This document shows, piece after piece, positions 1 to 9,842 of a DNA stretch of 64,000 nucleotides. The notes below the pieces were generated by a model that did not search any database, was not told where the DNA came from, and was given only the letters and a program-made list of their open reading frames with translations. Every line of letters begins with the position of its first letter. Position 1 is the stretch's first letter. This stretch comes from Lachnospiraceae bacterium (lineage in GTDB: Bacteria; Bacillota; Clostridia; Lachnospirales; Lachnospiraceae): NCBI GenBank assembly GCA_016286555.1, contig JAEETA010000011.1, positions 21,978 to 85,977 on the forward strand, read 5' to 3'. The translations under genes were made by a program, and so were the position numbers.

Positions 1-23
1 CTCCGGGGCAAAAGAAACCTTGG

Positions 24-263
24 TTAACGAATGAAACGATAGATCACAAAGGCGAGGATCATTCCGAAAACACCGGCAATGGTGATGTTAAAGGTAAGTC
101 CGAAGGTCAGCTGGATCAGTCCCAGGTTCAGCTCCACGGGACTGGTGAGACCGAAGACGCCGCCGAAATCCAGAAAGGTTCCGGGAAACAGTCCCCCGAT
201 CAGATTGCCGAAAATGTATCCGATGAGTACCAAAACGATCAGTAGCCAATCAGCTTTTTTCAA
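24..263 (-). CDS. DUF4321-type small membrane protein
   Basis: 79 residues, nearly all hydrophobic, with two predicted membrane spans (about residues 6-26 and 55-77) around a Gly/Phe-rich middle containing GNLIGGLFPGTF. Length and pattern match the small DUF4321 family of Clostridia, whose function is unknown. The start is a TTG supported by a GGAGG ribosome binding site seven bases upstream; no ATG is nearby. It is the last visible gene of the minus-strand run that includes mutS, mutL and miaA. No functional assignment is possible beyond membrane location. Confidence 0.75.
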   Translation of the reverse strand: MKKADWLLIVLVLIGYIFGNLIGGLFPGTFLDFGGVFGLTSPVELNLGLIQLTFGLTFNITIAGVFGMILAFVIYRFIR

Positions 264-277
264 GAGATATCCTCCCC

Positions 278-299
278 GGCTTCCTGCCCGAAGGAAGCC
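278..299. repeat. Small inverted repeat before the DUF4321 gene
   Basis: GGCTTCC and GGAAGCC form a perfect 7-bp stem with an 8-nt loop, directly upstream of the ribosome binding site of the 24-263 gene. There is no T-tract, so it is not a standard terminator. It could be an RNA-processing site or translational modulator. Confidence 0.4.
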
Positions 300-315
300 T
301 TAAACAAAAGGTATT

Positions 316-1599
316 TTACCATAAAATCAGGTCGCTATCCACCATTGATTGAAATGATTTCAAAATGCCGAATTTCCCGTGAGGCCAGGTAAGTCCGCCC
401 TGGAAATAGACATTATAGGGCTCCTTTAAGGGGCCGTCTGCGGACAGTTCGATGGAGGAGCCGGATACGAAGGCGCCTGCCGCCATTATGACCTGACTGT
501 CATATCCCGGCATGTCCCAGGGCTCCGGTGCCACAAAGGAATCCACGGGTGCCGCGGACTGAATGCCCTTGCAAAAGGCGATGAGGGCATCCGCACTGCC
601 TAAGGTAATGGACTGGATGATATCCGCTCTGGGAGTATCCGCGGAAGGGTAACATGAATATCCGAAGCGTTCATAGAGATGAGCCGCAAAAATGGCACTC
701 TTCAGTGCGCTTGCGGTGACGGTAGGGGACAGAAACAGTCCCTGGTACAGCGCAGGAAGGGTACCTAACGTAGCACCCACCTCTTTTCCCAGGCCGGGGG
801 AAGTGAGTCGGTAAGCCGCATTTTCCACGCATTCCTTCGTGCCTGCCAGGTATCCGCCGATGGGAGCCAGACCTCCGCCGGGATTTTTGATGAGGGAGCC
901 AACTACGAGATCTGCGCCCACATCGCCGGGCTCGATCACATCCGTAAACTCGCCGTAGCAATTGTCCACCATGATGATGACTTCAGGCTTGATCTGCTTA
1001 CAGAAGGCGATCACATCTCCAATCTCGGAAACATGGAAGGAAGGTCTGGTCTGGTAACCCTTGGACCGCTGCAGGGTGATCATCTTTGTCTCGGGACGGA
1101 TGGCTGCGCGGATTGCGTCAAAGTCAAAGGTACCGTCAGCTTTCAGATCCGCCTGACGATAGGTGATGCCATATTCTGCCAGGGAGCCTTTGGAGGGGCG
1201 GATGCCGATGACTTCCTCCAGAGTGTCGTAGGGCTTGCCGGAGACGCTTAAGAGCTCGTCACCGGGCCGCAGATTGCTCATGAGTGCCAGTGCCAGGGCA
1301 TGGGTTCCGCAAGTGATCTGGGGACGCACCAGGGCGTCCTCTGTATGGAAGATCTGGGCATAGACCTTTTCCAGGGTCTCTCTTCCCAGATCGCTGTAGC
1401 CGTAGCCGGTGGTTCCCAGGAGGCATGCCTCTCCCACCTGGTTGTCCTGCATGGCTTTCAAAACCTTTAACTGATTGAACTGTGCCGTTTCGTCGATGCG
1501 CCGGAAGCGTTCCTCCAGATTTTTACAGATCTCCTCACTGACTTCAAATACCCTGGAGCTGATGCCCAGGCTTTCGTACATGGATTGTAATGCGTCCAA
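316..1599 (-). CDS. PLP-dependent methionine gamma-lyase-like protein (aluminium-resistance family)
   Basis: 427-residue fold-type I PLP enzyme of the family typified by B. subtilis YnbB, often labelled 'aluminium resistance protein' or 'methionine gamma-lyase family'. Visible marks are the acidic cofactor motif IIMVDNCYGEF near residues 210-220 and the probable PLP lysine in LVVGSLIKNPGGG about 20 residues later. The substrate is not proven; cleavage of a sulfur amino acid is the family guess. The TTG start is chosen because AGGAG sits eight bases upstream, whereas the first ATG, six codons in, is too far from it. It follows miaA by 26 bp; B. subtilis has a miaA-(hfq)-ynbB order, but hfq is absent here. 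Confidence 0.85.
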   Translation of the reverse strand: MDALQSMYESLGISSRVFEVSEEICKNLEERFRRIDETAQFNQLKVLKAMQDNQVGEACLLGTTGYGYSDLGRETLEKVYAQIFHTEDALVRPQITCGTHALALALMSNLRPGDELLSVSGKPYDTLEEVIGIRPSKGSLAEYGITYRQADLKADGTFDFDAIRAAIRPETKMITLQRSKGYQTRPSFHVSEIGDVIAFCKQIKPEVIIMVDNCYGEFTDVIEPGDVGADLVVGSLIKNPGGGLAPIGGYLAGTKECVENAAYRLTSPGLGKEVGATLGTLPALYQGLFLSPTVTASALKSAIFAAHLYERFGYSCYPSADTPRADIIQSITLGSADALIAFCKGIQSAAPVDSFVAPEPWDMPGYDSQVIMAAGAFVSGSSIELSADGPLKEPYNVYFQGGLTWPHGKFGILKSFQSMVDSDLILW

Positions 1600-1625
1600 A
1601 ATATGTCTCCTGCTTTCTTTCTAAC

Positions 1626-2594
1626 TTAAGATTGTGTTTGGATCAGACCCAGTTCACGAGCCTTCTCCTTCATAAATGCGACAATTCTGTCATTATCGTG
1701 ACCAAACTCCCGTTTGTCGATCCAGATCACATCTCTCTCCCGCCGGAACCAGGTAAGCTGCCGTTTCGCAAAATGTCTGGTGCGTTGCTTGATGAGCTCC
1801 ACCGCTTCTTCCAGGGGTAAGCGCCCTTCCAGATAGTCGTAAAGTTCTTTGTAGCCCAGGGCCTGCATGGAGGTGGCATCTGCCGAAACGCCATGCTCGT
1901 AAAGCCCTCGTACTTCCGCTAAAAGACCTGCCTCCATCATGAGATCCACACGCCTGTTGATACGGTCGTACATCACTTCCCGATCATCCGTCAGGACAAA
2001 ATAGGCGGTGTTGTAGGCATTTTCTTTAACCCTTTCCCGCTCGTTGTGGATGGAGAACTTTTCTCCCGTGAGATGAAAGTATTCCAGAGCACGGATCACC
2101 CGTTTTTCATTGCCTGCGGGGATGGCTTCCGCACTTTCGGGATCGGCTTCTTTCAGAAGATTATGCAGTACTTCCTTGCCTTCCCGTTCCGCCAGAGCCC
2201 GGAGGGAAGCCTGATAGTCCGGATCGTCCGGCATGTCGGTAAAGTCCACATCCTTTACCACTGCCTGAATGTAAAACCCGGTGCCGCCTACCAGGATGGG
2301 AAGTTTTCCTTTGCTTCGGATATCTTTGATGGCTTCTTTTACCATGCGCTGAAAGGCCTGCACATGGAATTCCTCTTTCGGATCCAGGCAGTCGATCAAA
2401 TGATGAGGTACCCCCTGCATTTCCTCGGGACGGATCTTGGCAGAGCCGATATCCATACCACGGTAGACCTGAACGGAATCCGCGGAGATGATCTCACCCT
2501 CCAGCTCTTTCGCAATGCGGATGGAAAGTTCGGTTTTACCTACCGCCGTGGGACCCGAGATAATGAGTAAGGGTTCTTTTTCTTCGCTTCTCAA
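1626..2594 (-). CDS. miaA: tRNA dimethylallyltransferase MiaA
   Basis: 322 residues, normal family length. Transfers a dimethylallyl group from DMAPP to A37 of tRNAs reading UNN codons, giving i6A37, the substrate of MiaB encoded upstream in the same run. The P-loop GPTAVGKTEL lies at residues 14-23, followed by the conserved SADSVQVYRGMDIGSAK and HHLIDCLDP segments. The start is TTG, overlapping the mutL stop codon (TTGA), which implies translational coupling. No alternative in-frame start lies before the P-loop. Confidence 0.96.
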   Translation of the reverse strand: MRSEEKEPLLIISGPTAVGKTELSIRIAKELEGEIISADSVQVYRGMDIGSAKIRPEEMQGVPHHLIDCLDPKEEFHVQAFQRMVKEAIKDIRSKGKLPILVGGTGFYIQAVVKDVDFTDMPDDPDYQASLRALAEREGKEVLHNLLKEADPESAEAIPAGNEKRVIRALEYFHLTGEKFSIHNERERVKENAYNTAYFVLTDDREVMYDRINRRVDLMMEAGLLAEVRGLYEHGVSADATSMQALGYKELYDYLEGRLPLEEAVELIKQRTRHFAKRQLTWFRRERDVIWIDKREFGHDNDRIVAFMKEKARELGLIQTQS

Positions 2595-4669
2595 TCTTCT
2601 ACGATCCTCTTGAATTTCTTTTCCAGTTCCGTCTCCGTCATCACGATGATGGTGGGACGGCCGTGGGGGCAGTTGTAGGGATTCTCCAGGGTCAGCAGCT
2701 CGTCGATGAGGCGCTCCGCCTCCGGAAGGGTGAGCTTATCGCCGCCCTTCACCGAAGCTTTGCATGCCATGCCTGCGATCTTTTCCTCGATGACCTTGTA
2801 GCTCCCTCTGGCATTTCCGTCGGAAAGTTCCTCCAGGATCCGCAGGAACAAGGAACCTTCGGACTGACCGTAGAGGTCTGTGGGCACCGCCCGGAGAGCG
2901 TATTCACTGCCACCCATATGCTCGATCTCGAAACCGATGGCTGCAAAGGCGTCTGCGTGCTTCAGATACAGATCCTCTTCAGAGGAGGAAAGGGTGACGA
3001 TAACGGGAGGCAGAAGGTTCTGGGAACAGACTGCCTTCTCCCGATAGGCCTTTACCATCCTCTCGTAATTTACCTTTTCATGAGCGGCGTGCTGATCGAT
3101 GATCATGAGCTTACGCTCGTACTGAATGAGCCAATAGGTTTCAAACAGCTGGCCGATGATACGGAAATCCTTCCGGTGCTCTTTCGTGAGGATCTTATCC
3201 GCAAAGAGGTGCTGTTGCTGCCCTGACTCACCGATTTCGGGGAAGGCAGTTTGATTTTGCACCTCGGTCTCCGGGGAGGCAGGCTGCCGCTGCCCCCCGA
3301 TCTCCGTAAAGGAAATGCCGTTTTTGGCAGGGATCCGCTCATCCGGAGCAAAGAGATCCTTGGCAGGCGGCGCAGGCTCGAAGGGGGCCTTCTCCGCAGT
3401 GGTTTCCGTGAAGAAATCTTCTACTGTCACCTGCTCAGTTTTCTGAACATCTATGGATGGAGAAACTGCTGCAATCGCACGTTCTGTCGTGGGAGCAGAA
3501 ATGGGACTCTTTGGTGTGCCTGCATTGGAAGGTGTTGTCCCATAGGTACTCTCCTCCCGAACCGCGACCCCTCTGCGCTCCAGCTCAAAGGGCTCGGGAT
3601 TTTTCCCGGAACGGACCTCGGAGATGGATTCCTTCTCCCGCTCCTTCTGTTCCGCCTTGCTTTCCAGCACATGTCCGGGAAGCATCTCCTGCGCCTTCAG
3701 CACAGCTCTGATGGCTTCTGAAACGGTGGCGTAGAACAGATTGGAATCCTGAATTCTCACCTCCTGCTTGGTGGGATGGACGTTCACATCCACTGCATGA
3801 GGATCGATGGTAAAGAGCAGGAAGCATACCGGGAAGCGGTGCAACATCAGATACTCCCGATAGCCTTCTTCGATGGATTTTGCGATGAGATCGCTGACAA
3901 CGTATCTTCCGTTGATGTAATAGATCTCAAAGTTCCGGTTGGAACGCACCAGTTCCGGCTTTCCCAGGAAGCCTCTGACACTGATGCCGTTTTTGGAAGC
4001 GTTAAAGGGCACCAGGGAAAATGCGATCTCTCTGCCGTAGATCTGGTAGATGGCGTCTTTGAGCTGTGCATTTCCGGAGGTGTGAAAACGGGATTTGCCG
4101 TTCACCGTCACCTGAAACGCAATCTCCGGATGGGACAGAGCGATGCGCTCCATCACATCGGTAATGGCACTGCCTTCGGTGTTGGGAGTCTTCAGGAATT
4201 TTCTTCTGGCGGGGGTGTTGTAGAACAGGTTCCGCACCAGAATGGTGGTGCCGTTCGGAGCACCCACTTCGGAAAAACTTGTTTCCTTTCCGCCTTCGAT
4301 CTCCATACGGGTACCGATGAGGGCATCCGGTGTTTTGGTGATGATCTCCACTCTGCTGACGGCGCAGATGCTGGAAAGTGCTTCACCTCGGAAACCCAGG
4401 GACAGGAGCGCGCTTAAGTCTGTTGCATCCTTGATCTTGCTGGTGGCATGGCGCAGAAAAGCGGTGCGGACTTCGCCTGAAGGGATGCCACAGCCGTCGT
4501 CGGTAATGCGGATCCACTCGATGCCGCCGTCGCGGCACTCCACCGTAATGGCTTTGGCGCCTGCATCCACCGCGTTCTCTACCAGCTCCTTTACCACGCT
4601 GGCAGGGCGCTCTACCACCTCGCCGGCAGCGATTTTGTCTATGGTTGCTTCATCCAATACACGGATCAT
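2591..4669 (-). CDS. mutL: DNA mismatch repair protein MutL (endonuclease type)
   Basis: 692 residues. The GHKL ATPase N-terminus shows ELVENAVDAGA, DDGCGI and GFRGEALSSI. After a long, poorly conserved Pro/Glu-rich linker (about residues 340-490), the C-terminal domain carries the metal-binding nuclease motif DQHAAHEKVNYE plus ACKASVKGGD and CPHGRPT, all needed for the Mn-dependent nicking activity of MutL from bacteria lacking MutH. The ATG at 4669 has GAGG seven bases upstream and is preferred over a TTG two codons earlier. The gene follows mutS by about 30 bp, and its stop overlaps the miaA start. Confidence 0.96.
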   Translation of the reverse strand: MIRVLDEATIDKIAAGEVVERPASVVKELVENAVDAGAKAITVECRDGGIEWIRITDDGCGIPSGEVRTAFLRHATSKIKDATDLSALLSLGFRGEALSSICAVSRVEIITKTPDALIGTRMEIEGGKETSFSEVGAPNGTTILVRNLFYNTPARRKFLKTPNTEGSAITDVMERIALSHPEIAFQVTVNGKSRFHTSGNAQLKDAIYQIYGREIAFSLVPFNASKNGISVRGFLGKPELVRSNRNFEIYYINGRYVVSDLIAKSIEEGYREYLMLHRFPVCFLLFTIDPHAVDVNVHPTKQEVRIQDSNLFYATVSEAIRAVLKAQEMLPGHVLESKAEQKEREKESISEVRSGKNPEPFELERRGVAVREESTYGTTPSNAGTPKSPISAPTTERAIAAVSPSIDVQKTEQVTVEDFFTETTAEKAPFEPAPPAKDLFAPDERIPAKNGISFTEIGGQRQPASPETEVQNQTAFPEIGESGQQQHLFADKILTKEHRKDFRIIGQLFETYWLIQYERKLMIIDQHAAHEKVNYERMVKAYREKAVCSQNLLPPVIVTLSSSEEDLYLKHADAFAAIGFEIEHMGGSEYALRAVPTDLYGQSEGSLFLRILEELSDGNARGSYKVIEEKIAGMACKASVKGGDKLTLPEAERLIDELLTLENPYNCPHGRPTIIVMTETELEKKFKRIVED

Positions 4670-4701
4670 GATCAAACCTCAAATGAAAACAGATACTTCG
4701 A

Positions 4702-7368
4702 TTACAGCTTAAAACGGTTCTTCAGCTTGCTCTGCAGTCTGTAGAGCACGTTCATGGCATCCAGCGGTGTCAGGGTGGTGATCTCCACATCCATCAGCTC
4801 CTGAATAACATCTTCGTCACTGACGGTATCAAAGAAGCTCATCTGCCCCAGATCCACTTCATCCAGTGCCTTTACCTTCTTGTGTGGTGCGGCATTGCCG
4901 TCTCCTACAGTGATGGACTGGATCCGTTCAGTGATGTCGTTGTCCGAAAGCTGCTCTGCAATCTCCAGGGCTCTGTCGATGACCATATCAGGCAGTCCTG
5001 CCAGTCTTGCCACCTGGATACCGTAGCTGCGGTCTGCGCCGCCCTTGACGATCTTCCGCAGGAAGACGATGCCGTCCCCCGACTCTTTCACTGCCACGCA
5101 GTAATTGTTGACATTGTCGATCTTGCCTTCCAGTTCCGTCAGTTCGTGATAGTGGGTGGCAAAGAGTGTTTTTGCACCCAGGATCTTACGGTTGCTGACA
5201 TGCTCTACCACGGCCCAGGCGATGGACAGACCGTCGAAGGTAGAGGTACCGCGACCGATCTCATCCAGGATCAGAAGGCTCTTTGGCGTTGCATTGCGCA
5301 GGATGTTGGACACTTCGTTCATCTCCACCATGAAGGTGGACTGGCCGCTGGCCAGATCGTCGGAAGCGCCCACTCTGGTAAAGATGCGATCCACCACACA
5401 CAGATCCGCTTCTCTTGCGGGAACGAAGCAGCCTACCTGTGCCATGAGGACGATGAGTGCAACCTGCCGCATGTAGGTGGATTTACCTGCCATGTTGGGA
5501 CCGGTGATGATGTTGACGCAGTTTTTGGACTGATCCAGCAGAGTGTCGTTGGGAATAAAAAGATCATTCTCCAGCATCTGCTCCACTACGGGGTGACGTC
5601 CTTCGGAGATCTTAATGACACCTTTGTCATTGATGGAGGGACGGACATAATGGTTCCGTTCGCTCACGAGACTTAAAGCTGCATAGACATCCAGTTTTGC
5701 AATCTCCTTTGCTGTCTTCTGGATCCGTAGGAGCTCTGCCCCCACCGCATCCCGGACATCGCAGAACAGGGAATACTCCAGGTTTACCAGCTTGTCTTCC
5801 GCATTGAGGATGGTATCCTCCAGTTCCTTCAGCTTCGCATTGGTAAAACGCTCTGCATTTGCCAGGGTCTGTCTGCGAATGTAATCTTCCGGCACCAGCT
5901 CTGTGTAGGAATGGCTGACCTCGTAATAGTAGCCGAATGCCTTGTGATATTTGATATGCAGGGTCTTGATGCCTGTGCGCTCTCGCTCGGCAGTCTCCAG
6001 CTCCATCAGCCAGGTCTTACCGTCGTGCTTTGCGTGACGGAGTCTGTCCACTTCCTCGTTAAAGCCGTCCCGGATGATGTCACCGTCACGGACGGAAAGG
6101 GGCGGTTCGTCCGCAATGGCGGATTCAATGAGACCGCACAGATCCGTCATGGGATCGATGCCCTCCCGGATTTCCGTCAGTTCTTCGCATTTGAACTCCT
6201 GCAGCACCGTCAAAATGGCGGGGAGCATGGACACGGAACTCTTAAATGCCAAAAGGTCTCTGGGATTGGCGGTTTTGTAGGTGATCCTGGTAATGAGGCG
6301 CTCCAGGTCATACACGGGATTTAGATATTCCCGGATCTCATCTCTGCTGATGGCGGAGCCGCAGAGCTCTTCGATGGCATCCAGCCGCTTCAGGATCATG
6401 CCCTTATCGATGAGGGGCTGCTCCAGAGAGGTACGCAGGAGTCTGCCTCCCATGGCGGTACGGGTCTTGTCCAGCACCCACAGTAAGGAGCCGCGCTTTT
6501 GCTTATCCCGGAGAGTCTCCGTCAGTTCCAGATTCCGTCTGGAAGCGGAGTCCAGCAGCATATAGGAACTTGCCAGGTAAGGAATGATCCTGGTAATGTT
6601 CTGCAGGTCGTTCATCTGGGTCTCCTGCAGATACCCCAGCAGTGCGCCGGCACTCAGCGCTCCGGAAGGAAAGTCCTCCAGTCCCAGACCGATGAGGGAA
6701 CTTGCCTTGAAATGCTCGCAGATGAGCTTTATGCACCTGCTCTCTTCAAAGAAGCGGTTATCCAGGCTGTCGATGGGGGCGTGGAGATTCTCCCGCAGCA
6801 CATCGATCTGTTCGCCGCTCATGAGATAGGCATCGTTGCAGATGATCTCACGAGGCTCAAACTTCATGATCTCATCACGGAGCTTATGCAGATCCTCAGG
6901 CTCCGTCACATAGAAATCACCGGTGGTGATGTCAGCGATGGAGAGGCCGATGCGAGTGCTGTCATAGAAAATGCAGAACAGGAAATTGTTCTTGTTTGCT
7001 TCCAGGGCCGTCATGTTCATGTTGGTTCCGGGGGTCACCACGCGGATGACTTCCCGTTTTACCAGGCCCTTTGCCAGCTTAGGATCCTCCACCTGCTCAC
7101 AGATGGCGACTTTGTAGCCCTTGGCCACAAGCCTTGCGATATAATTGTCCGCAGCATGAAAAGGCACGCCGCACATGGGGGCGCGCTCTTCCATTCCGCA
7201 GGATTTACCTGTCAGAGTCAGTTCCAGCTCTTTGGATACCAGTACGGCATCTTCAAAGAACATCTCGTAAAAATCGCCCAGACGATAGAACAGGATGCAG
7301 TCACTGTACTGCTTCTTTGTCTCCAGGTAATTCTGCATCATGGGCGTGACTTCGGATAGTTCGGGCAT
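4702..7368 (-). CDS. mutS: DNA mismatch recognition ATPase MutS
   Basis: 888 residues, full length. The mismatch-wedge motif is F33-Y-E35 in the N-terminal domain; the ATPase domain has Walker A GPNMAGKSTYM, Walker B LLILDEIGRGTSTFDG and the ATHYHEL switch. It binds mispairs and recruits MutL, encoded immediately downstream. The ATG overlaps the TAA stop of miaB by one base (TAATG), and AGGAG lies inside the miaB 3' end, so the two are translationally coupled. This is a true MutS1, unlike the truncated MutS-like protein at 13325-15004. Confidence 0.97.
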   Translation of the reverse strand: MPELSEVTPMMQNYLETKKQYSDCILFYRLGDFYEMFFEDAVLVSKELELTLTGKSCGMEERAPMCGVPFHAADNYIARLVAKGYKVAICEQVEDPKLAKGLVKREVIRVVTPGTNMNMTALEANKNNFLFCIFYDSTRIGLSIADITTGDFYVTEPEDLHKLRDEIMKFEPREIICNDAYLMSGEQIDVLRENLHAPIDSLDNRFFEESRCIKLICEHFKASSLIGLGLEDFPSGALSAGALLGYLQETQMNDLQNITRIIPYLASSYMLLDSASRRNLELTETLRDKQKRGSLLWVLDKTRTAMGGRLLRTSLEQPLIDKGMILKRLDAIEELCGSAISRDEIREYLNPVYDLERLITRITYKTANPRDLLAFKSSVSMLPAILTVLQEFKCEELTEIREGIDPMTDLCGLIESAIADEPPLSVRDGDIIRDGFNEEVDRLRHAKHDGKTWLMELETAERERTGIKTLHIKYHKAFGYYYEVSHSYTELVPEDYIRRQTLANAERFTNAKLKELEDTILNAEDKLVNLEYSLFCDVRDAVGAELLRIQKTAKEIAKLDVYAALSLVSERNHYVRPSINDKGVIKISEGRHPVVEQMLENDLFIPNDTLLDQSKNCVNIITGPNMAGKSTYMRQVALIVLMAQVGCFVPAREADLCVVDRIFTRVGASDDLASGQSTFMVEMNEVSNILRNATPKSLLILDEIGRGTSTFDGLSIAWAVVEHVSNRKILGAKTLFATHYHELTELEGKIDNVNNYCVAVKESGDGIVFLRKIVKGGADRSYGIQVARLAGLPDMVIDRALEIAEQLSDNDITERIQSITVGDGNAAPHKKVKALDEVDLGQMSFFDTVSDEDVIQELMDVEITTLTPLDAMNVLYRLQSKLKNRFKL

Positions 7369-8777
7369 TACTTACGTTCTCCTAGATAATAAAATCCTTT
7401 GCATTCCCGTAAGTATACGGGAATGATCTCTCCGATGAGGGAAGCATCTCCCGGAAGATGCACCAGACAGTTATTGGAAAGTCTGCCGGTCACCAGGGAA
7501 GGATCCGACTCGTTCACTTCCTCAATAAGGGCGTCCATGGTCATCCCTTCGTATTTTGCAGCCTGTTCTCTGGCCGTTTCCTGTACCAGTTTCAATACTC
7601 TGTCAAACTGTTTGGAAACAAATTCTTCGGACACCTGATCGTCATAACCTGCCGCCGGAGTGCCGGAGCGTTTGGAGTAGATGAAGGTGAAGGCGTTGTC
7701 GAAGCGTACCTGCCGGATCACATCCAGGGTATCTTCAATATCAGCCTCAGTCTCTCCGGGAAAGCCGACAATGATGTCGGTGGTGATGGCCAGATCCGGG
7801 ATTTCCTTACGGATTTTTAACGCCAGCTCCAGGTACTGTTCCTTGGTATATCTCCTGTTCATGCGTCGCAGTATTTCCGTGGATCCTGACTGCAACGGCA
7901 GATGAAGATGCCTGCAGATCTTGGGATTGCGCTTCATGACTGCGATTAGCTCATCCGACAGATCCTTTGGATGGGAGGTCATAAAACGGACTCTTTCGAT
8001 GCCTTCCACTTCACAGACCATTTCCAGGAGCTGAGCAAAGGAAGGGGCGTTTTTCAGGTTCTTGCCGTAGGAATTCACATTCTGTCCCAGGAGCATCAGC
8101 TCCTTGCAGCCATCCTGTGCCAGGCACCGTGCCTCTGCCAGAATATCCTCCGGCTCTCTGCTGCGCTCTCTGCCACGGACGTATGGAACGATACAGTAGG
8201 TGCAGAAATTGTCACAGCCGAACATGATGTTCAGTCCGGACTTGTAGGAGTATTTCCGCTTGACCGGGAGATCCTCCACGATTCTGTCCGTTTTCTCCCA
8301 GATGTCGATGATGTTGCCATCCTGGGACAGAACGGATACCAGCAGTTCCGGGAATTTGTACAGGTTGTGGGTACCGAAGATCAGATCCACAAAACGGTAG
8401 CTGGTGCGGAGCTTTTCCACCACCTGGGGTTCCTGCATCATGCATCCGCAAAGGGCGATCTTCATTCCCGGATTTTTCTTTTTATAGCCATTCAGTACGC
8501 CCAGTCTGCCGTAAACCTTCAGGTTGGCATTTTCCCGGACGGTGCAGGTATTGTAAAGGACGAAATCTGAGTTCTCGTCCTCGGTGATCTCGTAACCGAC
8601 CTGCTCTAAAATGCCGATGAGCTTTTCAGAGTCTCTGGCATTCATCTGGCAGCCGAAGGTCACCACACAGGCGCGTAACTTGCGCCCTGCTTCCGCCTCT
8701 TTCGCAGAAAGGAGCTGCGCAGCCTTCGCGATATATTCTTTTTGAACTTGTGTTTCTTTCAGATCTTCCTGTCTCAT
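7368..8777 (-). CDS. miaB: tRNA ms2i6A37 methylthiotransferase MiaB
   Basis: 469 residues. Radical-SAM enzyme adding a methylthio group to i6A37 made by MiaA. The UPF0004 domain has cysteines in FGCQMNARDSEK, NTCTVRENA and LCGCMMQ (auxiliary Fe-S cluster). The radical-SAM CX3CX2C is in GCDNFCTYCIVPYVRGR, and a TRAM-like domain covers the C-terminus. An N-terminal stretch of about 40 residues precedes the first cysteine motif, as is common in Clostridia. It sits 8 bp after dut and overlaps the mutS start. Confidence 0.96.
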   Translation of the reverse strand: MRQEDLKETQVQKEYIAKAAQLLSAKEAEAGRKLRACVVTFGCQMNARDSEKLIGILEQVGYEITEDENSDFVLYNTCTVRENANLKVYGRLGVLNGYKKKNPGMKIALCGCMMQEPQVVEKLRTSYRFVDLIFGTHNLYKFPELLVSVLSQDGNIIDIWEKTDRIVEDLPVKRKYSYKSGLNIMFGCDNFCTYCIVPYVRGRERSREPEDILAEARCLAQDGCKELMLLGQNVNSYGKNLKNAPSFAQLLEMVCEVEGIERVRFMTSHPKDLSDELIAVMKRNPKICRHLHLPLQSGSTEILRRMNRRYTKEQYLELALKIRKEIPDLAITTDIIVGFPGETEADIEDTLDVIRQVRFDNAFTFIYSKRSGTPAAGYDDQVSEEFVSKQFDRVLKLVQETAREQAAKYEGMTMDALIEEVNESDPSLVTGRLSNNCLVHLPGDASLIGEIIPVYLRECKGFYYLGERK

Positions 8778-8785
8778 AAAACCTA

Positions 8786-9292
8786 TCAGCCCGTAGAGCC
8801 AAAGCCTCCGTTTCTCGAGGTGCTTACATCATCGTCTTCCGTGATACCGTAAGGCAGGAACACGCCCTGCAGTACCGCATCCCCTTCTCCGGCAACCAGG
8901 ATCTTGCCTTCATTGGAGTCGTTGGTGAGCTTTACGAAGATCTGACCTTCGTTGTCGCTGTAATAGTAGTCGCTGTCGATGATGCCGACGGTGTTGTTCA
9001 GCTGCAGGCGGTACTTAAAGCCCAGGCCGCTTCTGGGAAACATGAAAAGTGCCCAGTCAGGCTGCATCCAAGCCCGGATCCCGGTGGGAAACTTGATGGT
9101 CTGGCCGCTTTCCAGGGTAAAGGGCACGGGAGTATGAAAATCATATCCTGCGCTGCCGGTGGTGGCTCTGGTGGGAAGGATGATGGAATCGTAAATCCTT
9201 TGGAGCTCTGCCTGGGAGTAATTACCCAGATCTTGCATGCCTTCGGCAAATTTCTCAAAGCTTACTTTCTCAAAACGTGCAACTCGTTGCAT
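8786..9292 (-). CDS. dut: dUTP diphosphatase (dUTPase)
   Basis: 168 residues from the ATG at 9292. All five trimeric-dUTPase motifs are visible: TGSAGYDFHTP, FPRSGLGFK, NNTVGIIDSDY, GDAVLQGVF and the C-terminal STSRNGGFGSTG that closes over the substrate. It hydrolyses dUTP to dUMP, protecting DNA from uracil and feeding dTMP synthesis. About 40 residues precede motif 1, longer than in the minimal enzyme. The chosen start has AAAGGAA upstream and overlaps the end of nrdG by 23 bp; upstream in-frame starts would run deep into nrdG. Context with nrdDG fits dNTP pool control. Confidence 0.92.
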   Translation of the reverse strand: MQRVARFEKVSFEKFAEGMQDLGNYSQAELQRIYDSIILPTRATTGSAGYDFHTPVPFTLESGQTIKFPTGIRAWMQPDWALFMFPRSGLGFKYRLQLNNTVGIIDSDYYYSDNEGQIFVKLTNDSNEGKILVAGEGDAVLQGVFLPYGITEDDDVSTSRNGGFGSTG

Positions 9293-9839
9293 GGGCCGTG
9301 GTTCCTTTCTCATATACTTTATAGTAGTCGGGGCAGTGTAATGTGACGGCTGCGTCAGTTCCTTTTTCCTCATATGCGGACAGGGAAGCGGGAACATCGA
9401 TAACCCGCTGGTTTTTACTGCCCTTCCAGCAAAGGAGATTGTCCTTCATGCGCTCCAGGAAGGGACCATCCACAAGGACGTCGATGTATTTCATATGGGG
9501 CAGATCACGAATCTCCTCCCAGAGATAGCCGGTGTAAAGCCAGATGGTCTTGTCCGGGAAACGGGATTTCACCTCCTGCAGGAGCATCAGCAATTCCTCC
9601 CGGTTTCCCAGATAGAGAGGATCACCGCCACTTAAGGTAATACCGGAGATATAATCCCTGGAAAGAACCGCAAAGAGCTCTTCCCGGGCAGCTTCATCAA
9701 AGGGAAGGCCTCCCTCCGGATCCCAGGTGATGGGATTCTGGCACCCAGGACAGGCATGATCGCAGCCTGATAGCCACAGGACGACCCGGAGCCCGTCTCC
9801 GTTTTTCATGTCATCCTTCGTTATGTCATGATATCTCAT
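9270..9839 (-). CDS. nrdG: Anaerobic ribonucleotide reductase activating protein
   Basis: 189 residues. Radical-SAM activase that installs the glycyl radical on NrdD; the cluster-binding CX3CX2C is C26, C30 and C33 in SGCDHACPGC. The conserved MRYHDITKDDMKNGDG N-terminus fits the family. The C-terminal tail from about residue 160 is slightly longer than in the E. coli protein. It starts 3 bp after nrdD, so the two are co-translated, and its 3' end overlaps dut. Confidence 0.95.
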   Translation of the reverse strand: MRYHDITKDDMKNGDGLRVVLWLSGCDHACPGCQNPITWDPEGGLPFDEAAREELFAVLSRDYISGITLSGGDPLYLGNREELLMLLQEVKSRFPDKTIWLYTGYLWEEIRDLPHMKYIDVLVDGPFLERMKDNLLCWKGSKNQRVIDVPASLSAYEEKGTDAAVTLHCPDYYKVYEKGTTAHATSCTF

Positions 9840-9842
9840 ATT